Assembly (NCBI GenBank): GCA_903926465.1
Contig: CAIYJE010000067.1
Location: 62,001-126,000, forward strand
Reading direction: 5' to 3'
From: an uncultured Planctomycetales bacterium
Lineage (GTDB): Bacteria > Planctomycetota > Planctomycetia > Isosphaerales > Isosphaeraceae
Length of the DNA: 64,000 bases
Shown here piece by piece: positions 16,807 to 26,626 of the stretch. The position numbers and the translations under genes are program-made. The first letter of the stretch is position 1. Every line of letters begins with the position of its first letter. The notes under the pieces are model-generated. The model made no database searches and was not told the DNA's origin. It saw nothing but the letters and a program-made list of their open reading frames with translations.

Positions 16807-17041
16807 TCTTGCCAGCTTTCTGGCGCTGGGGTATGGTTCCTGCTGTATCGGGATGACCAGACGATCCTCTTTGATTTTTACTCGCTTCCGTACTGCCTCC
16901 GTTTCATCGGAGTCTCGCACGGGTCAGACCGCAACAGGACAGCCGATCATGGACGATCGCGGTCTGTCTCGCCCGGGTTAGTCTCCATTACGCTCGGCTT
17001 CCTTGGGAACCGTCGTGAGGATGAAACACAGGAGGTGTTCC

Positions 17042-17512
17042 GTGAGGATGGGGACTGGGATTATCCTGGGGGCGGCAGTGGCCCTTTTCGGGTTATCAAT
17101 GGTGAGTGCTGCTTCTGGTCAGGCTTTCCTCGATGATGAGGGAATCAAGAACAAGGTTACACTCCAGCTTCAGTTGAGTGGACTTGGGAAACAGGGCTGT
17201 GTAATCGAGATCAAGCCTGCTCATCCCGCCTGCTCATTCAAGCCCATGAAATTCAAGGTTGGCGGCATGGCTGCGGATCGCGCAGTCACGCTTGACCCAA
17301 TTGTTTTCGACGCCAGCAGCACGGGTGCAGACCGGGACTGCTCATTTGCCATCACGCTTCGTGAACCCGGGCAAAATCCCCGTACGTTCCAACGCGGGCT
17401 GAGGCTTTCCGAGCCAATGCCTGAACAGGATACGCCTGAGAAAACGCTCAAGTGTTATCTGAGTGCCTCCAGCGTGGCCAACCGATCCGAGACTTCCGCT
17501 CAGCGCCGCTGA
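17042..17512 (+). CDS. Hypothetical secreted small protein
   Basis: 156 residues from GTG 17042. This start is chosen because AGGAGG (17030-17035) sits 6 bases upstream; an ATG at 17048 is 12 bases away, and frame extensions to 17021 or 17003 would span the ribosome site. The N-terminus MRMGTGIILGAAVALFGLSM then SAASGQA is a signal peptide. The mature part has two cysteine pairs (GCVIEI, ACSFKP, DCSFAI, KCYLSA), perhaps disulfides, and no known domain. A strong terminator follows. Confidence 0.75.
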   Translation: MRMGTGIILGAAVALFGLSMVSAASGQAFLDDEGIKNKVTLQLQLSGLGKQGCVIEIKPAHPACSFKPMKFKVGGMAADRAVTLDPIVFDASSTGADRDCSFAITLREPGQNPRTFQRGLRLSEPMPEQDTPEKTLKCYLSASSVANRSETSAQRR

Positions 17513-17555
17513 GATTGCTGGAGAGCATCGTCGATCAGAATCAAGCATCACACAG

Positions 17556-17586
17556 ACCCACGCCCGAACGATCGGGGGTGGGTTTT
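17556..17586 (+). terminator. Rho-independent terminator
   Basis: Stem ACCCACGCCCGA / TCGGGGGTGGGT (12 bp with one G-G mismatch), loop ACGA, followed by TTTT. It lies 44 bp after the small secreted protein gene. Confidence 0.85.
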
Positions 17587-17850
17587 GCTGTTTCCGTGCG
17601 GATCTCATTGGACGAAACTTCTGTGCCGTGACTTGCTGAGTGGTTATCGGGAGTATTGATCACGGATTGGACGGATAAAGTACTTCCTGGACCCCCGTGA
17701 GTTCCGCGCAACCTGTGGTTGAGAATCCGATGTTGGATAACCATTCAGCCGAATGCCGTGAAAGGAGGGGTTTCCGTGATCTCACTTCTCAAGCTGTCGC
17801 TCACGCTCCTTGAAGCTGCGCTTACTGGGGTTTTGCTGGGCAAAACGCCG

Positions 17851-17969
17851 GAAATATGAGCCCGACGTGTGAGCGAGGGATGCTTCTCCGAATACGAGCC
17901 CGAAACGCCAGCAGGTGGATTTCTTATCCGAATATGCGCCCTTGCCTCACGTTTGGTTCGCCCTCCGGG
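17851..17969 (+). repeat. Three degenerate ~40-bp tandem units ('EYEPE / SPKRER' repeat)
   Basis: Units start at 17851, 17890 and 17930, a period of 39-40 bp. They share the core GAATACGAGCCCGAA..., then GCGTGAGCGAG..GGAT. A fourth, well-kept copy lies at 18211-18250. Read in frame the unit gives EYEPE or SPKRER-type peptides. This type of interspersed repeat is common between planctomycete genes. Confidence 0.75.
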
Positions 17970-18027
17970 TTGGAGAACGCGTGCGTTGTTACACTCGTGG
18001 TCGGTGCTCATAATCCCGGCCCGGTCG

Positions 18028-18072
18028 CCCTCATCCGGCCTTCGGCCACCTTCTCTCGCAGTGCGGGAGAAG
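18028..18072. repeat. Palindromic intergenic repeat (CCGGCCTTCGGCC type)
   Basis: CCTCATCCGGCCTTCGGCCA followed by CCTTCTCTCGCAGTGCGGGAGAAG. The first half forms a hairpin around GGCCTTCGGCC and the second half a hairpin around CTTCTC...GAGAAG. It is the general form of a repeat often seen between genes in large bacterial genomes. Confidence 0.5.
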
Positions 18073-18210
18073 CGGTTATTCGCCCGCGCCTCAATTGTGG
18101 TCGGCTTCTAGGCCTTCGGTTCCAGGTACTGGGCCAGGATTGCATGTGTGGTGGCCTATTTCAGAGCCTGAAACACAACTTCAAAGCGCGCCAGCGATGG
18201 CTTCTTTTCC

Positions 18211-18250
18211 GAATACGAGCCCGAAGCGTGAGCGAGTGGATCTCTTGCGG
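18211..18250 (+). repeat. Isolated copy of the ~40-bp planctomycete repeat
   Basis: GAATACGAGCCCGAAGCGTG, then AGCGAGTGGATCTCTTGCGG. It matches the tandem units at 17851-17969 and is the best-preserved copy. Confidence 0.75.
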
Positions 18251-18434
18251 CTTCTCTTTCTTTGGGCCGAAACCCCTGACAAACTCCCAAGGAAGCAGAA
18301 TCACTTGCATACAAGTCGGGCTAACAGAAGTAACCCGTTCGTTGCTATTTTTACAGGCTCCGACTTGCTGTAATACCTGGTAAACAGTTGAGGACCAAGA
18401 ATCCAATTGTGTTAGAGAAAGATGAGCTACCAAC

Positions 18435-18474
18435 AAAAAGATCCGCCCCTGAGAAGTACTCAGGGACGGATCTT
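18435..18474 (-). terminator. Rho-independent terminator of the DUF1559 gene
   Basis: On the minus strand AAGATCCGTCCCTGAG pairs with CTCAGGGGCGGATCTT around loop TACTT, followed by TTT. The 16-bp stem lies about 30 bp after the stop. Confidence 0.9.
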
Positions 18475-18504
18475 GGATAACGGCTGACAGTAAGAAGCCT
18501 AAGC

Positions 18505-19629
18505 TCAGTTATAGTCGCCGGCGGAGATAACTTCCTGGCCGGAGAGGGTGATCAGGTTCCGAAGAACCACAGGATTCAGTGATTCCTTGAGGAATTTCAC
18601 AGAACCGTCACCGAAGAGGGTCACTGCACCACCAGAGTGGTACGAGAAGATCTCGTCGTTGGCACCGGCGTTGTTGCCGGCGGTTGGACCGGTCTGAGCC
18701 CATGCCGTGGACTCGTGCATTGGTCGGAACTTGTTGTTGATTGCGCCTGAAACACCGAACGCACTATCGGCCTCGGCCCATCTCCAGTAACGACGCTTGC
18801 CAGGTGCGTAGCCGGCAGGGTCGAAGCTTGGTCGGGTGGCATTGAAGCCATCATAACTTTCGAGGTAAGGGCTGATGAAAGAGGGGTCACGACCAGCGTC
18901 TTCGGCGAAAGCAATGGTGTTGGAAAGACCATCACTGGCTTCAGCAACTCGGGTGGCTCCACGCTTGAGCAAGCCATCTGCACGAGTGGCCTTGTTCCGG
19001 AACGGAACCGCAGGGTTTGAGCCGGTGCCAAACATCTGACGGCCCAGGGGGTCGATGTCGGTGTAGCAGGTGGGTGCATAGTCGGCAACGGCAAGGCCAC
19101 CAAAACGACCAGCGTTTGGATCGCCAGGATCGCCAGCGCCTTCACGACCAGGTGAAGCCGCAGCGGCGCGAACCGTGCTGGGGCAGAGGAAGGTGTTGAC
19201 GACCGAGCTGTATGCGGTCACGTTTACGCCAGAAAGACTGTTGTATTCCAGGCTGAAGTTGATGGAATTGAAAATCGTGCCGCCTTCAATGTGCTGAAGC
19301 AGGCGGGGAAGTGCGCCAACGCCGTCAACAAAGCAGGTCACGCCGTTCGGTGCAGCGCCCTGCGTGGTGGAGTTGAACGTGCCGTTGTAATTGGTGCCTT
19401 CACCGGCGGGAGGAAATGCACCATTGGAGTTTTCGTAATTGTGCATCGAGATACCGATTTGCTTCAGATTGTTCGTGCACTGAGCACGACGGGCCGCTTC
19501 TCGTGCGGACTGCACGGCGGGAAGAAGCAAAGATACCAGGACGCCGATGATCGAGATGACCACGAGCAATTCGATGAGCGTGAAACCACGAGAATTGGTA
19601 CGTGAGGCGAGAGGCTTGGACATCGTCAT
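18505..19629 (-). CDS. DUF1559-domain prepilin-like protein
   Basis: 374 residues from ATG 19629, preceded by AGGAG. A type IV pilin/pseudopilin N-terminus carries the prepilin peptidase site and helix [20 protein letters not shown], followed by [20 protein letters not shown], the hallmark of DUF1559 proteins that are hugely expanded in planctomycetes. A C-terminal [12 protein letters not shown] motif, the family's H-X9-DG cargo-type end, is present. It is presumed exported and surface-assembled; the exact function is unknown. It is downstream of the small lipoprotein gene (138 bp), the usual pairing, and ends at a strong terminator. Confidence 0.95.
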   Translation of the reverse strand: MTMSKPLASRTNSRGFTLIELLVVISIIGVLVSLLLPAVQSAREAARRAQCTNNLKQIGISMHNYENSNGAFPPAGEGTNYNGTFNSTTQGAAPNGVTCFVDGVGALPRLLQHIEGGTIFNSINFSLEYNSLSGVNVTAYSSVVNTFLCPSTVRAAAASPGREGAGDPGDPNAGRFGGLAVADYAPTCYTDIDPLGRQMFGTGSNPAVPFRNKATRADGLLKRGATRVAEASDGLSNTIAFAEDAGRDPSFISPYLESYDGFNATRPSFDPAGYAPGKRRYWRWAEADSAFGVSGAINNKFRPMHESTAWAQTGPTAGNNAGANDEIFSYHSGGAVTLFGDGSVKFLKESLNPVVLRNLITLSGQEVISAGDYN

Positions 19630-19766
19630 GAAGCTCCTGAGGGACCGGACGGATGATGTTGTGAGCAAAGTCACAACGGATTGAGAGCCAACAGAAAGAG
19701 ACTTGAGATGAGGGCTGGACGCAAAGCTCAATGAGTAGTGGAGTGTCCAGACTCAGGTTCGAAAAA

Positions 19767-20291
19767 TCAGTCTTTCGGGGGAGCGGGTTTCTTACCGCTC
19801 TGGGCAGCAGTTTTGGTGGAAGGTGCTTTTTCCTGGAGGGTGATATTGAAGGTGTTGGGATCGGTTTTCACCGTGTAGGTGAGGCCCGATGTATCTTCAT
19901 CTGAGTAGTGAGGACCAATCTTTCCCTTGACGGTCCCTTTTTTCTTGGGGGCCGAGACGGCTGCACCGGTGTCTGAGGTTTCGATACGAATTTTGTACTC
20001 TCCCTCCGCCGCACCATCGCCAGACAGTGGAGTTTTGAGTGAGTAGCTGCCATCCGGTTTAATTTCACCCGCGGCTTGGCGAGCGGTTGCACTGCCTGGA
20101 ACCGGTACGAAGACCACAGAGCCAGAGCTGATTGGTGATTCTGAGGCGTCAACAACCTTTCCAATCACCGGATAGGTTTTGACCGACTCTCCTTGGTATT
20201 CACCACATCCCGCCATCATGGTCAGGCTTAGCAGCCATGCGGAGAATGGTAAGGTGCTTGGAACTCGACTCGTGAATCCAACAAAACGCAT
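19767..20291 (-). CDS. Lipoprotein with transthyretin-like/carboxypeptidase regulatory-like domain
   Basis: 174 residues. The signal peptide ends in a lipobox, LTMMAGC, so the protein is likely lipid-anchored at Cys29. The fold region has YPVIGKVVDASESPISSGSVVF, GEIKPDGSYSL and GEYKIRI, the pattern of planctomycete carboxypeptidase-regulatory-like (beta-sandwich) lipoproteins commonly encoded beside DUF1559 genes. The C-terminus is Lys/Pro-rich. Its role is unknown; it probably assists or anchors the pilin-like neighbour. Confidence 0.85.
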   Translation of the reverse strand: MRFVGFTSRVPSTLPFSAWLLSLTMMAGCGEYQGESVKTYPVIGKVVDASESPISSGSVVFVPVPGSATARQAAGEIKPDGSYSLKTPLSGDGAAEGEYKIRIETSDTGAAVSAPKKKGTVKGKIGPHYSDEDTSGLTYTVKTDPNTFNITLQEKAPSTKTAAQSGKKPAPPKD

Positions 20292-21082
20292 GTGGTGGTC
20301 TCACTACCTTGGTTCAGCCGGAAATCAAATTCAGGTCAAACAACCAGAATCCAAATTCAGGAGATCAGTTCTGAACTCAAGGTGTACTGATAAACGGTGA
20401 TTCGTTGAGTCTCACATGAGTGGGATCCGTTGAAAGACATGTTGAATGCCTGCGACATTGGGGCGTGGGCAGGAAAAAACGTGTATTTCACCGGGTCTAG
20501 ACCACTGTCGTTATGTGAGACCGTGCGGTAGATCGACTCAACCCCTTGTGTCGATCATTACTCAATCATCACAGATCTGTGACTGCTCGACATTGGTAAT
20601 AATATCGTTGAGTCAGATCGGTTGCGTGAAGATTGTGTGAATGGTCCATGAAGAATTAAAACTACCCCTTTTGCTTTTCAGCGTTTGTGAATTATGGACC
20701 GGTCATCAATGTGCACGTGCTCCAGGTTGCCTGATAGAGCTAGCGTATATTCAATGTTGGAGCGGGTTTATCAAGCAGAGTCGAATCACGCATCGTAGCG
20801 GGTTTGTTCAGTAGGAAAGCTAACTGGTCAGGCTAACAGTGGGTTAAATGTGAAGAAGGTGTGAAGTCGTGTTTGGGGTTTCAGGTGGGGCGGCGGTTGG
20901 GAGATAACGGAGCAATCCTATTGTTAGCGGTTGAGCTCTGTTGGGTTTTAAGGGCATATTGCAAATACCAACTGGCGGGCGTGACTCTGTTATGCCAACA
21001 TCAAGGTTCCGAAACCTGGCGGCTTGGCAGCCTCAAGTATAATTCTAATTTGCTGTTGTGTCGAAAATCCCGGAGATTGATC
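20292..21082. other. Divergent intergenic region upstream of arsA
   Basis: No credible gene: short frames at 20446-20640 and the frame running into arsA from 20861 lack ribosome sites and family-like sequence. The region is AT-richer than its surroundings. It holds the palindrome CACAGATCTGTG (about 20571-20582) and a TATAAT at 21038-21043, 40 bp before the arsA ATG. Confidence 0.6.
21038..21043 (+). promoter_or_regulatory. Possible -10 box for arsA
   Basis: Perfect TATAAT. No good -35 is visible at 17 bp spacing (ACCTGG region), so strength is uncertain. A start near 21050 would give a leader of about 30 nt. Confidence 0.35.
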
Positions 21083-22924
21083 ATGCTCGCTTACCGAGGG
21101 ATCTCTGGTCTAAGTCCGTCTGAAGTGTTGGCCCCAAATGGGTTGAGCTTACTCAGTCACCCAACACGGTTTTTATTCTTTACCGGCAAAGGCGGTGTCG
21201 GAAAGACCTCGCTTTCGGCGGCCGTGTCACTGGCTCTTGCAGAAGCTGGTAGGCGCGTGCTTTTAGTGAGTACCGATGCTGCTTCCAATCTGGACGAAAT
21301 GCTGGGCATTGAACTTCGTAATATGCCCACGGTTGTACCCGGGGCGTCTGGTCTGTTGGTGTTGAACATTGATCCCAACGAAGCGGCAGAGGCTTATCGC
21401 CAACGCGTACTGACGCAGATGAGTAATCACGCCAGTGAATCTGAACTGTCTACAGTGCGAGAGCAGTTATCTGGGGCTTGCACCACGGAAATCGCCTCCT
21501 TTGATGAGTTTGCGTCGCTCTTGTCTGGTGAAGATCAACAGTATGATCATATCGTGTTTGATACGGCTCCAACGGGTCATACGCTTAGACTGCTAAGTTT
21601 GCCCAAAGCGTGGACTGGTTTTCTGGCCGGCAATGATCGCGGTGCATCCTGCCTGGGGCCCCATTCGGGTCTCAAAATGCAGGAAGTACGCTTTCGTGAT
21701 GCGCTTCTTGCCTTGAGTGATCCAGCCCTTACCACGGTTGTTCTGGTGACCCGACCGGACGAGAGTGCGATTGCCGAAGCCGCTCGCACTTCTAAGGAAT
21801 TGCGTACCCTGAGCCTGGGCAACCAGCGACTGGTGGTCAACGGTGTCTTTCGTGCGAGTGATCGTAAGGATGCTGTGGCCTGCGCCATTGAGGCCGTTGG
21901 GCAGCGAGCGCTGGAGCAGATGCCCGAGTCATTACGCGTGCTACAGCAGGACACGGTTCCATTGCGTGCGTTTGATACGGTGGGATTACCAGCGTTACGC
22001 GCATTGCTTTACGGCCAGGTAGTTTCCCCAGATCAGGGCAAGACGGTTACCCGTGAGATCGTCGAACCGATTCAAGGCCTGGATCAACTGGCTGACGAAT
22101 TGGCTGACCTGGAGCAGGCATTGATCATGGTCATGGGTAAAGGCGGCGTGGGCAAAACAACGATTGCGGCGGCACTGGCTATTGGCCTGGTGCAGCGTGG
22201 CAAGACCGTACACCTGAGTACAACCGATCCCGCGGCGCACCTCACGGAAACTCTGGATGGTGAGGTGGTGGGATTACGGGTGGATCGGATTGACCCCAAG
22301 GTCGAGACCCAACGTTACATCGATAAGATCATGGCCGCCAAGTCTCACGGTCTGGATGCTCAAGAACGCGCATTGCTTCTGGAAGACCTTCAGTCTCCTT
22401 GTACCGAAGAAGTGGCGGTATTTCATGCGTTCTCACGCATCGTCTTTGAGGCCCGTAGCGCTTTTGTAGTGCTAGACACCGCCCCAACAGGGCACTCCAT
22501 GCTGCTGATGGATGCAACAGGAGCCTACCATCGTCAAGCCGTCATGGATGTTGAAAAGGTCAGTAAAGCTCATATCATCACTCCGTTGATGAGACTTCAG
22601 GATGCAAGCTATACCAAGATCATTCTGGTAACCTTGCCTGAGGTTACGCCAGTGGCACAGGCAGCCGAGTTACAGGATGATCTTCGACGTGCGGGCATTG
22701 AGCCCTGCGCATGGGTGATCAATAAAAGCATTGCAAGATCAGGTACATGTGATCCGCTTCTTGTCGCCCGACTTCCTGGTGAACACGTTCAACTTCAAAG
22801 GATTGCCGCTGGGCTGGCCAAACGCACGTACATCGTGCCTTGGCTATCTCAGCCGCCGGTCGGTCTCAATGCACTTTCTAAACTTGTGAGCGAGCCCGAC
22901 GATAAACTTGTGAGTGGCATGTAA
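21083..22924 (+). CDS. arsA: ArsA-type arsenite-transporting ATPase, two fused halves
   Basis: 613 residues from ATG 21083, with CGGAG 7 bases upstream. Two homologous nucleotide-binding halves: P-loop GKGGVGKT at 35-42 and again at 352-359, with the signature DTAPTGHT at 160-167 and DTAPTGHSM in the second half. The three As(III)-ligand cysteines are all present: Cys133 (GACTTEI), Cys190 (GASCLGP) and Cys440 (SPCTEEV). This fits true arsenite/antimonite-stimulated ArsA rather than the single-domain Get3 or magnetosome forms. The product normally powers ArsB. No arsR, arsD, arsB or acr3 flank it here. Confidence 0.93.
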   Translation: MLAYRGISGLSPSEVLAPNGLSLLSHPTRFLFFTGKGGVGKTSLSAAVSLALAEAGRRVLLVSTDAASNLDEMLGIELRNMPTVVPGASGLLVLNIDPNEAAEAYRQRVLTQMSNHASESELSTVREQLSGACTTEIASFDEFASLLSGEDQQYDHIVFDTAPTGHTLRLLSLPKAWTGFLAGNDRGASCLGPHSGLKMQEVRFRDALLALSDPALTTVVLVTRPDESAIAEAARTSKELRTLSLGNQRLVVNGVFRASDRKDAVACAIEAVGQRALEQMPESLRVLQQDTVPLRAFDTVGLPALRALLYGQVVSPDQGKTVTREIVEPIQGLDQLADELADLEQALIMVMGKGGVGKTTIAAALAIGLVQRGKTVHLSTTDPAAHLTETLDGEVVGLRVDRIDPKVETQRYIDKIMAAKSHGLDAQERALLLEDLQSPCTEEVAVFHAFSRIVFEARSAFVVLDTAPTGHSMLLMDATGAYHRQAVMDVEKVSKAHIITPLMRLQDASYTKIILVTLPEVTPVAQAAELQDDLRRAGIEPCAWVINKSIARSGTCDPLLVARLPGEHVQLQRIAAGLAKRTYIVPWLSQPPVGLNALSKLVSEPDDKLVSGM

Positions 22925-22993
22925 GCTCAGGAGTATTGGGTTCTCAATACCACTGGCTACAGGCCACCACTTTGGTTCTGGGAGGAGATCCTT

Positions 22994-25900
22994 TTAATCA
23001 TCGCTTTCTTCGAGTGGTGGGATCTCGTCGTCGAGCTGGATCACCGGTTTGACGGGTGCTGGAGCTGCAATCACGGCCGTGGCCGTGCTTCCAGGCGTAC
23101 GACCGCCAGGACCAAGCAGGCGGACATTTCCTGAGCCCACGGCGTTCTCAAATTCCTGGACCAAGCGTTCGTCATGGCGAATCTTCATGCCCGGCCCCGC
23201 GCGATAGATGGCTCGCTTGACTCGCCCAACATTGGTTAGCTCGAAGAACAGGTCCAGGTTCCCCTGCCGGTTCCGGGCCATCCGGTGTAAAGACTCAAGT
23301 TGCTCCAGTTGATGGACCCCCTTGTGAAGGGTCACCACCACGCCCCTCGCCAGTTCCGAGGCCGCTCGCTCGATGGGAATGATCCGGTTGACCACCAGTT
23401 CCGCGGGCTCCCGGGTTCGGTTCATGGAACCCTTGAGGAAGACCACCGAGTCATCTTTGACCAGTTCTTCAAACTTGGAGAATTCTTCCGGCCACATCAT
23501 TGCGGGCGTGGTTCCGCTCAGATCCTCGAAGGAAAACTTGACCATGCGCGTTAGTCCAGAGCGGCTCTTGGATACGTTGCGGATGGTTGTGCCGGTGATC
23601 ATGCCGCCCACGGTGACTTCGCTTTTTTCAGGCAAGGTTGAGAGTTCTGAAAGCTGATGCGAACTGAAGACCCGGAGTTCGGCTTCGTACCGGGTGAGTG
23701 GGTGGGCCGACATGTAGAAGCCGAGGGCTTTTTTCTCTTCGGCCAGCAGAACGGTATCGGGCAACTCGGGTACGTCTGGAAGCACCGAGCCCTGGTCTTC
23801 CACCTTTCCGTTGGTCTCACTTCCAGATCCAGAGTCAATTGAGTCAAACAGTGAGCGCTGGCCACGGCGTTTGTCTTCCTGTCGAGATTGCCCATGAAGC
23901 ACAACCTTCGGCAGTACGGCCAGGAGCTGGCTTCGGCGTGCCCCGAAGTCATCAAACGCACCCGCTTTGATCAAGATTTCCACGCAGCCCTGGGTGACGA
24001 TTTTCGAGGAGATCCGTTCGAAGAAGCTTTCGAGATTCCGAAAAGGACCACTCTCAGCACGCACCCGAATAATCTCTTCAAGGGCTTTGGTACCAGCCCC
24101 CTTGATCGCGTTGAGCCCGAAGTGGACCTTTCCTTCTCCAGCCGGGACAAATTCCACGCCGCCATGGTTGACGCTGGGCCGAATCACTTCGATTCCCATG
24201 CGACGGCAATCGTCGATATGGTCCACGAAGTATTTTTCTCGTTCTGCCCCTTCCATTTCACTGGAAAGCAGAGCCGCCATGAATTCGGTGGGGTGATGCG
24301 CCTTGAGGTAAGCGGTTTGGAACGCCACCAGAGCGTACGCGCAGGTGTGAGACTTGTTAAAACCGTAACCACCGAAGAATTCGATCAGGTCGAAAATCCG
24401 GGTCGCCTTTTCACGTTCAAGCGAGCGAGACACGGCTCCATCTACGAACTGCTTCCGACCCTGGGCGATGGTATCGGTTTTCTTTTTGGAGATTGCCTTG
24501 ATACAGGCATAGGCTGAGGAGAGCTCGATACCGCCCAGGCGGTTCAAGATTCTCATGACCTGTTCCTGGTACACCATCACGCCATAGGTTTCTTCAAGAA
24601 CATCCTGCATCACAGGGTGTTCGTACGTGGGCTGCTCGCGACCATGTTTGCGGTTCACGTACGCATCGACCATGCCACCGTTGAGCGGTCCTGGACGGTA
24701 AAGCGCAAGGATGGCGATGAGATCCGCGAACCGGTCGGGCTTCATCTTCACCAGCAGGTCACGGATACCCGCACCGTCAAGCTGGAACACCCCCTTGGCG
24801 TCGCCGCGCTGGAGCAGTTCGTAAGTGGCAACGTCATCCAGGGGAATGGCGTTCAGATCCAACGGGCCGCCGATCTTCTGCTCAATCAGGCGCACGGCCG
24901 AGGCCAAGCTGGTCAGGTTCCGGAGCCCCAGGAAGTCCATCTTGAGCAGGCCGGCTTTTTCAACGTCGCCCATCTCCCACTGCGTGGAGATGACTTCCTT
25001 GTCTTTGTCCTTATTCGGGATTTTCTGGAGCGGGACCAGAGATTCCAGCGGTTGGTCGGCAATCACCACGCCGGCCGCGTGTGTGCTGACGTTGCGTGCC
25101 GTTCCTTCAAGGCGGCGGGCGTACTCAAAGAGTTTGGCGATCTCCGTATCTTCCTCGATCATCCGGCGAAGCTGCGCCTCTTCCTTGAGGGCTTCGGTGA
25201 GCGTGATATTCAGACGCTGCGGGACCAGCTTGGTGACCTGGTCCACTCGCATGAGCGGGATGTTGAGGGCGCGGCCTACGTCTTTGAGCGCGGCTTTGGC
25301 ACCCATGGTGCCGAACGTGCCGATCTGGGCGACGTTGGCGGCTCCGTACTTCTGGCGAACGTATTCGATGACCTCATAGCGCCGCTCTTTGCAGAGGTCG
25401 ATGTCGATATCGGGCGCTTCAGATCGGTTTGGATCCAGGAACCGCTCAAAGAGCAGGTCATACTTCAGGGGGTCGACATGGCTGAGGTAAAGCAGGTAGC
25501 TGACCAGGGCACCACAGGCCGATCCACGAGCGGAGTTGGGAATTCCCTTTTCGCGGGCGAACCGTACAAAGTCCCACACAATCAAGAAGTAGGAGGAGAA
25601 ACCCATCCGGCAGATCACGCCCAGTTCCAGCTCAAGCCGATCTTTGGCATCTTGAGGTGGGGAGTCTCCATAGCGTTCGGTCAGGCCCCGGTTGCAGAGA
25701 TCTCTCAGGTACTGATCGGGAGTTAGTTCGCCGGGGGGCTGAAAGGAAGGGAACAGGCGTTTGCCAAGTTCCATGCTGGTGTAGTTTTCTTCCACCAGTT
25801 CGGCAATTCGTGACGAGGTTTTCAGGGCTTCATCATGCCCGGGAAACGCATCCCACATTTCCTTGGGTGTTCGCACATGGAACTGGTCGTTGTCAAACTT

Positions 25901-26626
25901 CATCCGGTTCGGGTCGTCCACCGTTTTGCCGGTATTGATGCACAGCAAGATGTCGTGCGCTGGTGCGTCATCTTGGGTCAGGTAATGCGCATCGCTGGTG
26001 GCAACGGTTGGCAGTCCCATCCGTTTGGCAATATCGAGTGCTCCAGCCATGCAGTCTCGCTGGATCTGGATCCCATTGTTCTGAAGCTCGACATAAAAAT
26101 TCTCGGGCCCGAAAACCTGGGTGTACCAGGCGCACAGCTCTTCCGCTTCCTTGCGCTTGTCATGCAGGATGAGGTCGGAAAACTCGGCAGAGGCGCATCC
26201 CGACAGGCAGATTAGCCCTTTGCTATGGCGTTCCAGAATTTCCTTGTCGATGCGAGGCTTGTAGTAAAAGCCTTCAAGGAACGCCATGGATGAGAGCCTC
26301 ATCAGGTTGCGGACCCCTTCGCCGGTCCGAGCAAGCAGAGTGAGGTGAAACGCGTATTCACGGCCAGAGCCGCCACCGCTGGAACTCCGTTCCGTGCGCT
26401 TGCCTGGCGCAACGTAGGCTTCTAGGCCCAGAATCGGCTTGATACCGCCGGCTTTGGCCTCGCGCAGGAACTGCAGGGCGCCGTAGAGATTGCCGTGATC
26501 GGTCACGGCCAGGGCCTGCATGCCACTGGCCTTCACCTGAGCGACCAGTTCCGGAATCTTGCTGGCTCCGTCGAGCAAACTGTAATGCGTATGGCAGTGC
26601 AGGTGAACGAAGGGGCGAGCCGACAT
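22994..26626 (-). CDS. dnaE: DNA polymerase III subunit alpha
   Basis: 1210 residues, standard DnaE1 length. The N-terminal PHP domain has HLHCHTHYS (8-16) and VTDHGN (41-46). The polymerase palm has EAPDIDIDLC with the catalytic aspartates 406/408/410; most DnaE proteins have PDFDIDF, and here it is IDIDL. Fingers and the (HhH)2 region follow, then an OB-fold domain (TVGGMITGT, PAMMWPEEF). It is the replicative polymerase. It converges with arsA. Confidence 0.97.
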   Translation of the reverse strand: MSARPFVHLHCHTHYSLLDGASKIPELVAQVKASGMQALAVTDHGNLYGALQFLREAKAGGIKPILGLEAYVAPGKRTERSSSGGGSGREYAFHLTLLARTGEGVRNLMRLSSMAFLEGFYYKPRIDKEILERHSKGLICLSGCASAEFSDLILHDKRKEAEELCAWYTQVFGPENFYVELQNNGIQIQRDCMAGALDIAKRMGLPTVATSDAHYLTQDDAPAHDILLCINTGKTVDDPNRMKFDNDQFHVRTPKEMWDAFPGHDEALKTSSRIAELVEENYTSMELGKRLFPSFQPPGELTPDQYLRDLCNRGLTERYGDSPPQDAKDRLELELGVICRMGFSSYFLIVWDFVRFAREKGIPNSARGSACGALVSYLLYLSHVDPLKYDLLFERFLDPNRSEAPDIDIDLCKERRYEVIEYVRQKYGAANVAQIGTFGTMGAKAALKDVGRALNIPLMRVDQVTKLVPQRLNITLTEALKEEAQLRRMIEEDTEIAKLFEYARRLEGTARNVSTHAAGVVIADQPLESLVPLQKIPNKDKDKEVISTQWEMGDVEKAGLLKMDFLGLRNLTSLASAVRLIEQKIGGPLDLNAIPLDDVATYELLQRGDAKGVFQLDGAGIRDLLVKMKPDRFADLIAILALYRPGPLNGGMVDAYVNRKHGREQPTYEHPVMQDVLEETYGVMVYQEQVMRILNRLGGIELSSAYACIKAISKKKTDTIAQGRKQFVDGAVSRSLEREKATRIFDLIEFFGGYGFNKSHTCAYALVAFQTAYLKAHHPTEFMAALLSSEMEGAEREKYFVDHIDDCRRMGIEVIRPSVNHGGVEFVPAGEGKVHFGLNAIKGAGTKALEEIIRVRAESGPFRNLESFFERISSKIVTQGCVEILIKAGAFDDFGARRSQLLAVLPKVVLHGQSRQEDKRRGQRSLFDSIDSGSGSETNGKVEDQGSVLPDVPELPDTVLLAEEKKALGFYMSAHPLTRYEAELRVFSSHQLSELSTLPEKSEVTVGGMITGTTIRNVSKSRSGLTRMVKFSFEDLSGTTPAMMWPEEFSKFEELVKDDSVVFLKGSMNRTREPAELVVNRIIPIERAASELARGVVVTLHKGVHQLEQLESLHRMARNRQGNLDLFFELTNVGRVKRAIYRAGPGMKIRHDERLVQEFENAVGSGNVRLLGPGGRTPGSTATAVIAAPAPVKPVIQLDDEIPPLEESDD

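Larger units (their letters stand above)
17587..18434. other. Gene-poor, repeat-filled intergenic region
   Basis: No credible gene. It contains three degenerate ~40-bp tandem units, one isolated unit, and a palindromic repeat at 18028-18072 (CCTCATCCGGCCTTCGGCCA...). Short frames here encode repeat-derived peptides such as PNTSPKRERV, which are known false genes in planctomycete genomes. Confidence 0.7.

Noticed and set aside
17856-18383. A 175-residue frame across the 40-bp repeats
   Set aside because: Composed of repeat-derived sequence, typical of false genes in planctomycetes.
24617-25726. A 369-residue plus-strand frame inside dnaE
   Set aside because: Antisense of dnaE; the DnaE frame is clearly the real one and the antisense has no motif.
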